Shown one piece after another: positions 25,622 through 39,870 of a stretch of DNA of 64,000 nt (within the stretch, counting starts at the first letter, position 1; each line of letters begins with the position of its first letter). This DNA comes from Phylloscopus collybita (Eukaryota; Chordata; Aves; Passeriformes; Phylloscopidae): NCBI GenBank assembly GCA_027886175.1, contig JAJNNQ010000002.1:12024001-12088000 (forward strand). Reading direction: 5' to 3'. Below the pieces are notes generated by a model. It did not search any database, was not told the origin of the DNA, and was given only the letters and a program-made list of their open reading frames with translations. A program made the translations under genes and the position numbers.

Positions 25622-28600
25622 AGTGAGGCTCTGCTCATTCAATTATCCATGGGTTCATCTGAGTTTTCTCTTCCTGGGGCTCAAGCAACCCTTGGGAAAA
25701 ACCCTTGTTCAGGGCTGGAGGGTTAAACAAGCTGCAGGAGGAGGAGAACTTTCTTCCATGAGCTTGTCCTACCACGCTGCAGTGAAGTTTCACACGCCCA
25801 GGCTGTAAAAGGGTTCTCAATGAACTCTTAGGCCCAAATATGGGCAGTTCTTCCTATAGATGTAGAGGAAGGAAGGAACTAGAAACATGAGTTTTGGATA
25901 CAACCATAGACCTTGGCATTTCTTCATACCTCTATTATACAAGAGCCTATATACCATTTCTGAGCTCGTATTTCAAATGGCTGATGTAGTTCATACATTG
26001 CCCACAACTTTAGTGTGTTCATTAATACAAGGTTAAAGTCAGACTCCTTTGCAGAACAGGTGGAGTAACTCTGTGCAAGTCACAGACGCTTTCAGTAGCT
26101 TTAGGTTTGGGGTCCATGGACCTCTGAGGTGCTAACACTAAGAAGTAGCAGGTAAAAAACTCCCCACTTACTGTCAATAGGCTCTAAATTTTAATGGAAG
26201 CATCAAAAGACCCACTGATAGTTGTTTGGGGTCTACACACTGAAAGGGATTGAAACCACTAAATGTAAGTTCCCTTAAGAAAGGCAAATGGACGTGTGTA
26301 TCAAGCTATCAAGCACAGATGGCCCACAGAGAGAAACGCCCAAGCAAGATGAAATGGTTACAACCTAAAATTAATCTTTCTGTAGTTAACCTCCTGTAAT
26401 TTTGTGGTCATTGAATTACAGAATAAAAAGTAATGAGGAAAATGCCTGGGGCCAAAGTACGATTTTGGTGATAAGTGATTTGGAAGTAATAATAAAAAAA
26501 ACCCAAAACCTTGCTGTGCCCACCTAAATATAGGTAAAGAAAATAAAATTTATTACCTATTACATACATTTTGACAAAGTTGAAAGTATGCACACGTAAT
26601 TAATTGTCTTGGAGGTTTTATTTAAGTGACAGTAATAAGACTTGCAATTCTGTACCTTTCTTTTAAGTTGTATCAGCGTGTCTGTACTTGAAAAATGTTA
26701 ACAGGTTTGTTGGAAAATCTTGCTGTGATTGGCCAAGTTTTTATAAGCTGCAGCCTGACCCAGTTTGAACATCTAGATAAATATTAACCACTCTCAGGCA
26801 GAAAATCAATATCAGCTTTATTTTGGTTTCTTTTTCACTCTGTGACTAGCCTGCCACAGGTAGGTCATGCCACCCTTCCTACCCACCTCTAAAAATACAT
26901 ATATATATACACCTTCCCTCGGCAGTTGACAAAATGAAGATTTCATGTGGTGACCTGGAAATTTCTCCAAGGTGCAGTGCTACGTGGCACACATGAACAT
27001 TCATCTCCCAACCTCTGTGAAAGAGCAGAAGGATTTTTCTTTCACAGAACTCAGTTTTATTTTTACAAGAATGTAATGCCATTGCTGCTACCTCTCTTCC
27101 ATCCTCCTCAGCAGGCCAACATTTATCTCTACCCTGCTGAAGATGAACTTTCCATTTCTGTCTTTCCCATATCACCCCAATACTCTTGGGCTGCCCTTGG
27201 CCCCCTCCCTGAGCTCACTCACAGGCAGCAGTTGTGGGCGGTCTTATTATTTCAAGCTCCTCAAGCTGGAAAACTTTGCCAGAGTGAATCACTTTGCCTT
27301 CTTATTACTGCAGTTAGAAGCAAGCCAAAACTTGCCTTTCACGAGGTAACTTTCATTTTGTTCCCCACATTGTTTCTTTGCCCTTGGCTTCCAGAGATGA
27401 GGTTTTTTTTTCCCCTCTTCTGCCAGCTCTGCTTGGATCCAAAAACAGACTGAGTGAAATAGTTACTAAAAGTGTCTGAATTCAGGTTACTACTGAGGAT
27501 CTTTACCATTTGCAGTTACCTATCTTTTAAACATGATGGACTCTTCTGGTTGACATGAACAACCAAGTTCAGTGCTGTGGGTTATTTCACAGTCTGATGA
27601 GAAACTGGTGATGAAATCAGGTGTGTCTGTGGCACAGTCCTGTTTATTTATAATCAAAGCCTTGTTTTCCACTACTATAGGGTAGATCTTAAGCAGCGAC
27701 ACTTTCTCAGATCTAAATCCTATTTCAGGCTCACTCAAGCCTATTTGTAAAATTTTTTCTTGGGTCCATTCTTATATGCTTCTATTGCTTGCTCTCTCAA
27801 CTTCATGAACTTCCAATCCCTCTTCATCCAACATTGCAAAATAATACTAGAGAAACTAGTCCTTTTACATGGGTCTCTGTTTTGGGTAGTGATATGGAAG
27901 CTGAGAGAGCAAGCAGAGTTGCAGCTCCTCTTCCTATTCAGCCCACTTGATAACAGATATTAACATGGGAAATCATTGCATTTCTAGGGTGAGGTGAAAG
28001 CAGACAAGTAGGGCAGACAGTCCAAAGCCTGTGTCCAAGTTGCTTTTGGCAAGAGAAGATTTTGGCTGGAGAGAAAGATGTCAAGAGGAAGAAGAAAACT
28101 GGTCCTATCAGCCTCAGAGATCGCTGTTGTTCTCTGGGATGCAGGAGGAAAAGCAGATGATTGAGATACTAGATTGGGGGTTTGAGCAGGGAGGTGTTTG
28201 GCTTTATTTTCTTGAGGACACTGGTGCCTTACCAGGTGTCTTTCATCATCAGGTGAAATGCTTCTGTAGAATGACTGCTGAGAATATCTGCACTGGTGGA
28301 AGCTGGAAGCATGAACTGGATTAGGCAGCTCGTGGAACAAAGCTCTGGGTCCAGAGGAACATCTGCCCCCAGGGAGGGCAGGACTGCCTGGATGTGTGCG
28401 TTGCTCCTGGATAGGCAGTGTAATCCTCAGAGCAGATATTCAAATATATGAGAATATGAGCCTGAGCCTCACAGTGAGCCAATTTTTTCTGCAGTGTGAA
28501 GGCAATCAAACTCATGATGGATCCATTCCACTCCACTCTAGATGCTAAAGATCAGTTGGAAATGTGCTCTCTTACAAGTGAAGGGTGCTGGATTCAAGGC

Positions 28601-31600
28601 TTTGTCATGGGGATACCTTAACTGAAAATTACCACTAACAGTCTCTGCTGTGGCTGATGAAACTGGTAGCTCTGATATGTCTTATATTTCACATCAGAAA
28701 AGCTTTGATTGACAGTTCAAAACAGATCTGATAGCTGGATTGTGTTCTTTGACCAGTGGAAGCTCCAGTGCAAAAACTATTATATTCTTCTTCTGCCCTT
28801 CAAAAAAACCCCAGAGTTCTATTACACAAAAATATACTGCATTTCATTGATTTATTTAAAGTTTTCACTATGATTATCAAAATACTGTGGGGCAAGCCAA
28901 GAAATGAATTATGTTTCAAATAACTATCCTGTCTTTGATTAGTAAGGTAACACAACATGCCCTTTTTCCCAAGCCTTTCCAGAGTTTGTAAATACTAAAA
29001 AAGTGTATTTGTCTCCAAGAAAGTACAACAGAAGGCTATTCAGAGCTCAGTTTGTGCCCTCCAATAAGAAGTTAATGGTGTCCCTGGTTTGATGTATAAG
29101 AAAACGTATTAATTTTCTTAGTTGTGGTACCAAAGATATATTTAATAATTTTGTGTGCATGGAAGTGCTGACTCCACAGCAGAGAGCGGCAAAACAATGC
29201 TCTTAATCCTCTTGCCTATACAGTACTGGTTCTGTGAAAAGAAAACTCTGCCTAGTCATAAGTGCTGCAAAACAAGTGTGCTAACAATTATTAAATCAAC
29301 CCCCCTCCAGTCAAACCAGTAATGTTTTGTTCCACTGAGTTAGAGTAGACATAAAGCACTACACAAGTGAAATCTACAGCAACATCTTTCATGTCTGATA
29401 AGTCTGGCACTTTTCACCATCACTAAAATTATCTCCAGCCTCCCACGCACTAAAACAGGGCTTTACAATTAGTTCCACAAGTGCCAGTGAGAAGAGTCTC
29501 CTAACGATGCCAACAGCTACAGCCGAGTTTATCCTTCTGTATTTGCAGACACAAGGGTTGGATCCTTCCTGCTTCCACTCGTGCAGCCTCAGGGAAAGGC
29601 CTCACTCAGCCCATGTGTTCGGATATTTGGTTTTGTGTCCCTTCTGTGGGCACTGTGATTAAAGGGGAGCTTTACCTTTTCTTTAGTAAGTGAAGAAATT
29701 TGAGACTACAGAGGACTGTGGCTTGCTGCAGGGATGGCTGTTTCTCAGCTCTGATGATCAGTTGCAAGAAATATTTAGAGAGAAAAAAACTGCCAAAGAA
29801 GTGGCTGAATTTAAAAAGAGAAATCATGGTAGTGATGGAAGACCAGAGCTGCAATGTTAGCAAAAAGAAGCTCCTGCAAGGGCTTTATGTACACAGCTCT
29901 CACATCCCTCAGCTGGGTGTGCGTTTGTGTTTGCATTAGGGATGAAAAGATTTTTTAGTAAGCAGCTGTGAATTATTGAATATATCGTGGATCGGTATAC
30001 ATAAAGAGAAAACAAAAATAGAAAAAGGAGTATCAATATTGCATAAGCAATGCAGAAAAGCTGAAAAAATGTCAAATGGAATAGGTGAAGTTATGAAGTG
30101 ATGAAACAGAGAAACATGCAACTAGAAGAAGTTAGAAAAAGTCATCATATCCTAAAAGCTTGAGACGTTAAAAGAGACAAGAAAGCATATTCAGTCCATA
30201 GGAATTAAAAATGCAACAAGATGCTGTGAATACAAAGCTGTCCTGTAAAGATGGGCAAAATATATAAAATATTTTCATGATGAACAGCAGGAATCCAAAT
30301 TTGCAGCCATCACATGAGAAGAAGTAGTTCAGGTAATTGCTATATGCAAAACAGGGTGCCAGGCAGTATGCAAGAAGAAAGAGATCTATACCTAATAGAT
30401 GTTTCTTGTCTGAATAGAACCCAATCTTGAACATGTGCATGAGTAGAAGGATTTGACCAAAAATGGAGAGGATGAGATCAAACCAAAAATTTCTCAGGAA
30501 AATATCACTCCCTGCACACAGCTTTGTGATGAGGCTGTTATTTAGCCAATGGGCCTTGTGGCAGAGGTATAATCCTAAGCAAATATTAGGACTTTAAGTA
30601 CTGACCTAAGTCACATAATGTATGAGCAGTCACGTTGACTATCTTACCTTTACCAAATTGCCCATGTACATGGCTTTCAAATATGCCCATGTATAGGCAT
30701 TCCAATCAGTCATTTTACTGTGAATTTCAATGCTTATGTGACTGAGCTAAAAACCATCAAATTATAAGGTAAATTTGTACAAGACACCTTTTTGAATTTT
30801 TTGATACAACCTAGATGCTTCAAGCACAGGTAGAGATCCAAGTATATGAAAATATGCAAAGACAGCTTATTTCCAGAATTAAAGACTTATGGGGTTTTTT
30901 TGTAAAAAAAATGTAAGACATTCAGAGAACATTGCTAATGGGAAAAAAAGGAAATTTTCACATGCATTGTTTGCATTTGGGAAAAAATAAAGCAAACGTA
31001 AGAGAACAGGTGAGAGCAGAAGTCAACTATACACTAAACATGCTAAAAAATCCTACTAGATCTAAACCAGGTTGAGATCTACAGATGATAAGTTGCGAAT
31101 GTTTAGTGTTTCAGAAAGTTTGGATGGATAGACTTGAATAGATGACCCTCAAGCATTGCTACCACCTTCTCTTTTGTCTGAACGATGCATTCAAAGGGTG
31201 TGAAAGGCTCTGGCCAGAATGCCTGTCTGTAACGGCTCCCCACAGTGCTGAAAGAAGCAGGGTGAAATCTCAGAGTTATTAATCTTGGAAGACAAAACCA
31301 GACACTCTCACAGAAAGGACACCCTCATGGAACAGGCAGCCCAGAGCTGTAACTAGTGACTGCTCTGCGTCCTGCCATGAACAGGTCAGCAGCACAAAAA
31401 GCTGCTCCAGTTGAGTAGCTGGGATTTTACTGTGCTTTGGCCATTCCGGGTGCCTTTGGACACCGTGAGTGACACTGTGATTCAGAGTGTGTCACCTGCC
31501 TGTGAGGTCAGTGACTGCCAGGAGTGAGGGAGAGAAATCCCCAGGCAGGATAAACTGTTCCTCTCCAACTTTAAGGTTGCACTTTACAACAGTAAGAGCT

Positions 31601-34600
31601 GAAAAGCATGGGCTCCCTCCATATCCTTGCTCAGTAGCTTTAGACTTTGAAATCTGTTTCAGGTGGAAAAAAATATAGAGAAAGCAGCATTCATTGCATT
31701 CTTATGTCAAGCTGTGAGCTGGGTAGTATTGGATTCTGCAGGAATAAAAGTTGAAAAACTTTAGCAGGATATTGATACATCTTGCGAGAAAGAAAACACT
31801 TTTGCAAAATCCTATGTCAAGAAACTGTTTTCCCTGATAGAAAATAGTTGTTTCACCCTAGCAGATTTAAATGTTTGAGTTCTTGCAACAGCCTATATGC
31901 AATTAAACTCTTTGTTGGCTTCCCTGTAGGCTGGTTTTGGCTGGGGGAGAGTTTATTTTCTTCTTAGTTGCTGGTGTGGGGCTGTGTTTTGCATTTGTAC
32001 TGGAAACAGGTGAAGTTGTAATTTCTGTGAAGTGAGAAAGACAATTTTTGAGTTCTTGAGAGCAATAACAGCTTCTTTGGGTATAATGCACTTGCATACC
32101 AGTATCAGTATTTTATTTCCACTGTCTTTTCGTATGAAGCAGTGTGCATACTAGTGATTTCTGTACATCAACTCATCAGTCTGAGACATAAGTTCTTAGT
32201 AATTTATTTATAATAAATTGAGTTTTTTTCCAAAAGAGAAAAATAGATAACTTACTGTGATATATATAATGCACACTTATTACATATGAAGGAAGAGCTT
32301 TTAAACCTAGAATAAACTGAAATCCTGGAACAGATGACATGATAGATGGAGGCGCAGCGTCAGCTGGATTAGTGTGGAGCCATAGTGTGAACTTCTGGAA
32401 AATTAGAAGGCTCCTGAGTTGCTAATTCTGGCTGCAGGAAGATGGGTAGAGCTAATCTTGTCCATCTGATCTATCTGTTTTGGTTTGGATGTATGAATTA
32501 ATCTGCTTTAAATTCTTCTCTCAAATCTGAACACACAACCCCTGCTGACGGTAGCAGGACCTGTGCTCAGGTGTGGTCCTGAAGACCATTCTGTAATTAT
32601 AATGTGTGGGAAATCTTGGTTTTTAAAGACGCTCCTTAGTGTTTCCTTGAGCCCTGGAATGTCAGTTGCTGAAGGGCCTTTTTGCCCACTGAAACAAGAT
32701 CAGACCTGAGTGAAGACTTCTTTTTGGCATTGAGCAGTGGCTTTCAAGCTGTTCTACTGCTGCTCTCCATAGAGACACTCCTGCAGCATGCTCTAGTCCA
32801 TGTGTTACCATAGTCAACAACAGAATAAAACCCAAAAGATGATCTTATCGAGTGATTTTGTTGTCATTGCTTTCAGCTCTTCTCACCTGTTGCACCTTGA
32901 TGGGCCTGATAGCCTACCTCTGTCAGGGCTAGTTAGTTGACTTTGTATGGGAGAAGACAGCTTGGCTTTGATAACAGATTTTGAATCTATGCAGATCAAT
33001 TTAAGCTCTTGGGCTTCTTCTGTGAGGAACTAAAACTTATGCTATGTAACACTGTACTGAATTTTGGAAAACCTATTCATTTACTGTCATCATCTTTTCA
33101 ATTTTGAATAAAACAGATTACTGGTGGCATGTCACAATCTGTCATGTATTTTAGCTCTTGGGGATTCTCCTATTTCATATGAGATTTATTTTTTACTGAT
33201 TTCAGCAGCTGCAAATGCTTTTAAGCAAGGCAACAAGAAGGGAAGGCAATAAAAGGATGTGAGATGGAAAGAGAAGTGGGACTGAGTATAGAAATGAGAA
33301 TAAAATAGAGAAGGAGGAGGGGAATAAAGGAGATTTTGTGGTTAATGAAAGGAAAATAAGAGAAATCATAGCATAAAAAAGATCATGTGTCACCTTTTTC
33401 TGATTGTCTTTTTCCTATTTTGTCACCTCTAAGTCAAGAACTATCTTAAAAGCAGTATTCAAATTTCAGCTCTCTCCTTTGGCCCCATTCCTCTTTCAAG
33501 TACTTGTTCATAGCATGTATTTGGAAACTCTGGGATGTTTTCAGTGAGAAGTTCTGCAGCAGCAGTGAAGGTGACTGTGTGTATCCTGGTCACACTCCCT
33601 GCAAGGAAATGTGTAACTCATTCCCTGCTGGTCCTTCATGCTCTGACACTTGACTGTTGGCCTGTGCCCTAGAAAAGACTTTCTGCAGGTGCTAAGGGAC
33701 TTTGCTCAGGAGCAAATATTTATGCAGGAGTGATAGCATGTGTTTGCATCAGGAGTGTATTTAACTCCGTGTGTAACAGAGATGAACATGTTCCAAGCAC
33801 ATGTCTGGTTTTTTATCCCCCTAAATTCCTGTGAAAATTGGAAAGTCTCTGCTGTAATATCCTTACCCCATGCAGTCCTCCCTGTTACCATCAACACAGA
33901 GGGAAGCTGAGCAAAGGATATATTTCCCTTCAAACTTTATCAATGTTTTCCTGCAAACATCAAGATAACACATTTTTGAAAGCCATGACGCTATCCCATT
34001 CACTTTCAGTCCAACAAGGATGAGAACAGGGTGTGAATTAAACAGAGATCCCTAAAGAGGAACACCAGCTGAGAAACATATTCTTAATATGTTTATAAAC
34101 CACATGAATAATTTGTGTGGTGGAATATATGTTCTATCATGTTTTGATAGGCCTTTTGACTAACATATCCTGTGGGTGTTCCTCTTCATGTCACAGGAAG
34201 GTATTTTTTCAGGAATGCTCATCAATAGATAAAACCCGATAGTGGCAAATAATTTGGCATAGCTTCTTTTCAGCAAATGGGTTCCTCTGGCAGTATCTGA
34301 GTTTGTTCCAGCTCTGGCAAACACTTGACAAATGAGCCCAGTACTGTAGCTCTGTGTTGATATTGTTTATTCGTTATTTGGGTAGAGTAGGTAAGGCCCG
34401 AGGGCTTGATCCAAAGCCCACAGAAGTCAGTGAAAAGACTCCTCTAGCCTTTTTTAGTCACTGGAATTCTGTATTTCATGTTTCAGAGCTTGGAAATCTG
34501 TGCCAAGAACTTCATCAATAACTGAAAGGCTGGAAGAAAAGCAAAAAGCAAACTTCTGGACAGGCAGAATGAAAAAAAAGGAGAATGAAAACATCCAATA

Positions 34601-36341
34601 AATTCCATCAGAAACAAAATGTCTCCAAGTAGCTTTCATAGGTGAGGCTTAAAAGTGAAGTAACCTCTGACATTTTCAAGGAAGCACCAGGCTTCTAAAA
34701 GCTTTAAGACAAAACTGGAATAGATATCCTAGAGACTTAAAATCATATATTCTACAAGTACCCTTTGTACCCTTTAGTTCAGTCTTCTGTATATTGAACA
34801 GGTTCACCTAGATTTCCGATGCTGCCTTTAAATCTCTCAAATTCTGCTATTTTAACAGCTTTGTTTTTACAATTTTTAAGAGTTGCTGGTAATTGAAAAG
34901 TTGCTACAAATTTAATTTTACTGATGATATGCTTATATGTTTGTATTAAATATTGTAGGGCTAGGCAGCAATGACCCCTCTACTTAGATTATCTAGTATT
35001 TTCCATGGTGGAAAATATTGTGTTTAATTTTTCATTTTTTAGATGTTGGGAAGCTTTAATCACTGAATGGCTGGAGCTGCCCTTTGAAATTGGTCAGGGA
35101 TAAAATTCCAAATTGTATAAGTTCTTTTCCTTTGTCCTGTGAAATTATGCAAGGATTTTCTGGTCTCTGCTGCTGACATTCAGTGTGCCCGTTCTCCCTT
35201 TTCCTTTCCTCTGCAAAGATTGCTGAAACTATAACTGATGATGGACTTTGGGTAAAACTAGCCTCACATCCCCAAAGCAAACCCTAGGTGGCTGGTGTCT
35301 GCAGAACAGCCTCAAAGGCTGCAGAACAGCCCTGTGGCATGAGAGAAGGTGACAGATCATTCTCCTCCCAGTGCAATCCCTGCGGTGGGTGTCCCTCATG
35401 GCAGGCACAGACCTACAAACTCTCCATAGCCCTAAGGGCAAATAAAAGGAGTTGGCCAGCTCCAACATGTGACTTAGATATGTGCTCTGCAGTACAGGGA
35501 CATTCAGAACTCTGCCTGTATCCAAATTATGTGAATATAATTCTGTTCAGCCCATAGCATAAATACAGAATGTGGTATGAGAGCAGGCGAAAGCAATTGG
35601 TGTGAATGTTTTCCTTATGACATTCCATAGCTCTAGCACACACAAAGACTGTTTTGGTATCTCCTGGAAATGCTCCCCTGTGTGCTCTGGACACCTCCAG
35701 TAATTTCACCCTTTTCATACAGATCATGTTTTTCACTTTCTAGACCTCTAATGATTCTCCTTCCTTACCTGTGGATTGCCTTTAAGGGCCCACACCAAGA
35801 AGTAACTCAATATATTTTAGTTCAGGCCTTCTCAGATCTCAGCTCAATAAGCCATTAGTTGATATAAGTTAGAGAAAGCAATTCCATTTCAACAGTTCCA
35901 TGATGGCTGAAAACCACCAGAGCATTATCAAGAAAACTATACAAAATCCTTGAACATAATTCTTCTAAAAACAGCATAAGACCAGTATAGTTACAGAAAA
36001 AAAAAGAGTAGTGAATTTACTTATACTAATTCTTTAGTCCTAAACACCTTCCCACTACCTGAAGTTGCTTGAGACACAGGTTGGAGCCCCTGGAAAGGAT
36101 GAGAGTCTTGTGGTTTTTCTTGAAAACCATACATTGTTCTTTGCTACAATTTCCTTCTTCTCTTATACCACAAAGAACTTGTCTTTCCAAATCTGTGAGT
36201 CTGCATGCCCTAAGTCTAACATTAATACATTCTGATTCTGTAACTACCTTTTACTGATTTGAGGGCTTTTCAAATCAGTAAGATTTGAGATCCCAGATCC
36301 CCTTTTGAGACATTATAGAAAATAAGTTTTTATTCAGTTTC

Positions 36342-36367
36342 TTTTTTTTTTTTTTATTTTTTTTTTT
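36342..36367 (+). repeat. Poly(T) tract with one A
   Basis: T14 A T11. No adjacent retrocopy recognised. Confidence 0.95.
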
Positions 36368-38978
36368 GGACCAAGGCTAGCCACAATTACTTAATAAGCT
36401 TTAATGATTTTCTCATTCATAAAAGAAAATTATGGGAAACACTCCCTTACTCCTTTGTGGAAGAACCATCAGTATGGCAGGAAAAAGGTCACAAAATATA
36501 ACAGCTGAGAACTCAACCCACTCCTATAGCTAAAAGGTTATCCATGGAAAGATCTCAATCACAGACACATTTATTTTGATTACATTTCTACCTCAGAGTA
36601 AAATGTAAATGATATAGAACTTAAAATTTAGAGTTTTGAAAAAGAAGTTAAGGCTTTACCTAATAACTCAACAGAAGTGTTACAGCAGGTAGCTATCTTA
36701 AATCATTAAAACCTAGTACTGTTTGGTATATCCTTAAACAATTTTTACAAATGACACTTTATATTAAAATAATTCTTCAAGGAATACTCTTGCTCTCAGT
36801 TTGACACTGGTCTTTCTACAGTACTGAATGAACTTTATTTGGGTTAAGGAAATATCTATATTTAAAATAGAATGAATTTAAAACATACTGTACATGAAAC
36901 TGGTGTTTTCTTGTGAAACAAGGGAATATCTGTATGCCATGAACAGACTACTGAACGTGGGCGTATCCAGAATTATTCCATAAAAATTCTTTGATGTAGA
37001 ATAGAAAGGTGGGATAAACTGCAAAATAGCTCTGGAAATCAGCAGCATTCCACTGTCTGAATATTTTAACATTCACATAAAAAAGGTGTTTAATAATCTG
37101 CATTTAATTGCAAGATTCTCACTCTTGCATGTTTGCAGTGTCTACATGGGGGCTTTCAGCTGGCTGGCTGTTTTGAACAGAACTTGACTGGTGATCATTA
37201 GTAGCTGCAAGCTCTGATTCCCTCCATCCCATGCTCCACCACCTTCCTGCAAGGCAGATGATGTCTTCATGGACCATCCTCCAGCAATGTACCATTAATA
37301 AATGAATTGACAGGTTCCGTGGTATGTTAGCTCAGGAAAGCTCAACATCCAGAACTATATATGTGCCACCCATATTGCAGCAGCATGGGTAGTAGTTGTA
37401 ATTTTTGTAAACCAGCAACTCTTGCCAATTCTTCTCCTGATTAGTATAATCCTTTTCTCATAATCTCTTATAATAATGTTTTATACTTCATTTATCTTAC
37501 ATAATTAGACCTCATACAATCTCACAGCCTTGTTACATTTGTTTTTTAAAGTTCATTCTTCCTTTTAAGGAAGAACAAAACAAACACTATATGTGGTAAA
37601 TTTTATTTAAAATGTTTTCAGAATAATTTCTATATAACTTGTGTGTGTATCTAGTGGGCAAGAAACTCAAATCTTGGAGGTTCTCATTCCTGTTGGGTCT
37701 ATCACTATTCATGTGCAAGTCTTTAAGTTTTGGCCTTAAATCAGATCCCAGGATAGACTTGTTTTCTTGTACTTTATTACCGAATTTTCCCGTTTCACAC
37801 ATTTAATGGAAAAACTATCAGTATTACTTTCTAAACTGTTGGAGTTTTTTTTCCAGGAGACTGTTAGAACAGCTGGGAAAACTGCCAAGAAACTTGTTAA
37901 AGACAGTAAGAGCAGGAATTAAATCACAGAAAAACATGAAAAACCTGTAGCTGTGTCTGAACAGTAAAATAGTTACTCTCAACCAGCCACAGTATTAAGC
38001 TTTATAAATAAAACAATATCAAATTTTAGAGCAGTGTGGTAAAGCTTCTAATATGCAACATCATGTTTTAGCAGATAAATGCAAATGACAACTGAAGTAT
38101 GGTGTGGAACATTACAAAGTCTATGACATTGTAAAATTCTTGTTAAAAAGTCTGGGAAGAGCCTCTATTGACTTACCATTTTCACAGTCCTTTCTGCAAG
38201 TTTCTTAGGTGATGTATATTAAACCAAGGATTTATAACACTTCCATCCTTTCCCAGCAGCTCTTACGATCACCTAGAAAGTACAGGAGCAGCAAGTTAGA
38301 GGACATTTTAATCTTTTTCCAATAATAAACTTGATGAGCTATGGCCATAAAACTGCAGAGTGTACTCAGTTGTCTCAGTCATGAGCTGTAAACTGTTTAC
38401 ACCAGTTTTATTTCATTTCTGCCTTTCTGAACTCCTGCATGCTGCTTTTATTCCACACAAGTGAACACTGGGAATATGACAAAATATAACATGGCAGGTG
38501 TGCTTGTTTCCTGCTTTAAAAGACAGACTATTTCTCATATAAAAATCAGATATATTAGTCCAGATAACTCAGGTGGGTAATGGTAATAAAACTGACTTCC
38601 AAGCTAAAAATTATCTGTAGGTCAGCAAATGGATTCTTTGATCTTGTGAGTGTCCCAAAGCTTTCCAAAACTTCAATCAATAGAAAAGGCTCTGTGGATT
38701 TCAATGAAATTGGACAATATGTATGGAACCAAATTAATATAAACGGACTCCTCCATTTTCTATATTGGAAACTTCTAACTAGAATGCAAAGGGTTAGGAA
38801 TGCCATTCTCACCCTTGACTTAACTGGGCAATAATTTTACCTTTGATGTTTTAAAAACATCATTAATTCTGCTCCTTAGCTCTGTACCTACTAAACCGCA
38901 GACAGCTTTGCCATTTGTACCAGGTTTGAAGTTCTTAAAGTTACTAATACTATTGCTAAGGGAACAGGAGCAGACTGC

Positions 38979-39021
38979 CAGCTGGGACAGCTGCCGGGCA
39001 GGGAGCACCAGAGGACACGTG
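38979..39021. promoter_or_regulatory. Cluster of three E-boxes upstream of PARD3
   Basis: CAGCTG at 38979-38984 and 38988-38993 and CACGTG at 39016-39021 lie within 43 bp, about 1.3 kb before the start codon. A CTCF-like core, gcaccagaggacac, overlaps at 39005-39018 (12 of 14). Function is inferred from motif identity only. Confidence 0.35.
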
Positions 39022-39073
39022 CTGAGTTGTCCGCTGTTGTAGAAGGATGTTGACATTATGTGTAACAAAGCTT

Positions 39074-39236
39074 CCTTGAATTTCACACCTTTAGTGCTTT
39101 GTATTAGTTCAAAAACATCCCCCGGCCTCCCCTCCCCCCCCCCACCCCCCCCCCCCAAAAAAAAGGTAAGGTCACTTGAATTTTACACCTTTAGTGCTTT
39201 GTATAATTTCAGAAACACCCCGCCCCCCAAAAAAGT
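39074..39236 (+). repeat. Tandem duplication, 100-bp period, ending in C tracts
   Basis: The word 'ttgaatttcacacctttagtgctttgtat' at 39076-39104 recurs exactly 100 bp later as 'ttgaattttacacctttagtgctttgtat', and both copies continue into 'tcaaaaacatcccc' or 'tcagaaacacccc', C-rich sequence and an A run. The first copy carries C10 A C12 A8 (39134-39164); the second has only a short C6 run. The two copies differ at a few sites, so the duplication is not an assembly echo. Confidence 0.9.
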
Positions 39237-39870
39237 TTTTTTTTCACTGCCTTCCTGTCCTCCAAACTCTGCTTTCACTCTAGTTAAATGGTTTTACCAT
39301 TTCTACACAAAAGATATATATTGTCAGTCCACACTGAATGACCAATGAACTGTGGAATTCCGTTGTCCTCAATGAAATCCGTGGAAAAAAAGTGAACGAT
39401 ATCTATAAACCCCTATGACTTCTGACGGCTTTGAGGAGGAGATTGCTCAGCGGTTCCCTTGATGCTGGTGTTACTGATGATGCACCGGATTTTGCACAGT
39501 GTCGGTCCTGTTGCGTTAACAGATACCCGAAAGACCATCTGATTTCGGCCGTGCGCGCCGGCTGTGCCCCGCGGACACCGGAGGAGCAGCAGACCGCCGC
39601 GGTGTCCTGCCGCGCACCTTCTCTGCCGTGCCATGCCGTGCTTTCCCGGGACCCGCGCACCTGAGGCCAGGCGGCAGCAGGCAGCACCCCAAGGAGCAGC
39701 AGCGCTGCCCGCCCCCCCCGGTGCATCGTCCGGGGCCCAGGGACCAGGATTTCGCGGGGCTCCTTGTGCCGGTGCGACGCCGACTCCGCATCCCCGGTAC
39801 CCGGCGGGGCAGAGCGAGGCAGGGGCAGCCGGACCCCCTGGGGCTCGGTCGGGGCACTCACTCCGAGCGT

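Larger units (their letters stand above)
20000..29999. other. 5' intergenic flank, third part, no gene seen
   Basis: No gene recognised. It holds an AT-only stretch at 20271-20390, a good MIR candidate at 24905-25065 and an (ATTT)11 microsatellite at 25577-25621. The 168-codon frame at 26947-27453 has no recognisable domain; its composition (many Leu, Phe, Pro, Cys) is what pyrimidine-rich non-coding DNA gives. Confidence 0.7.
30000..39529. other. 5' intergenic flank, nearest PARD3, no gene seen
   Basis: No coding exon recognised. Notable contents are a T-rich tract at 36342-36367, a cluster of three E-boxes at 38979-39021, and the 100-bp-period duplication with C tracts at 39074-39236. The A-rich stretch 29950-30450 and the long T/A-rich stretches up to 38800 contain only short open frames. 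Confidence 0.7.

Noticed and set aside
26947..27453. 168-codon plus-strand open frame
   Set aside because: No recognisable domain or motif; composition is Leu/Phe/Pro/Cys-rich as in pyrimidine-rich non-coding DNA, and no splice or promoter context supports it.
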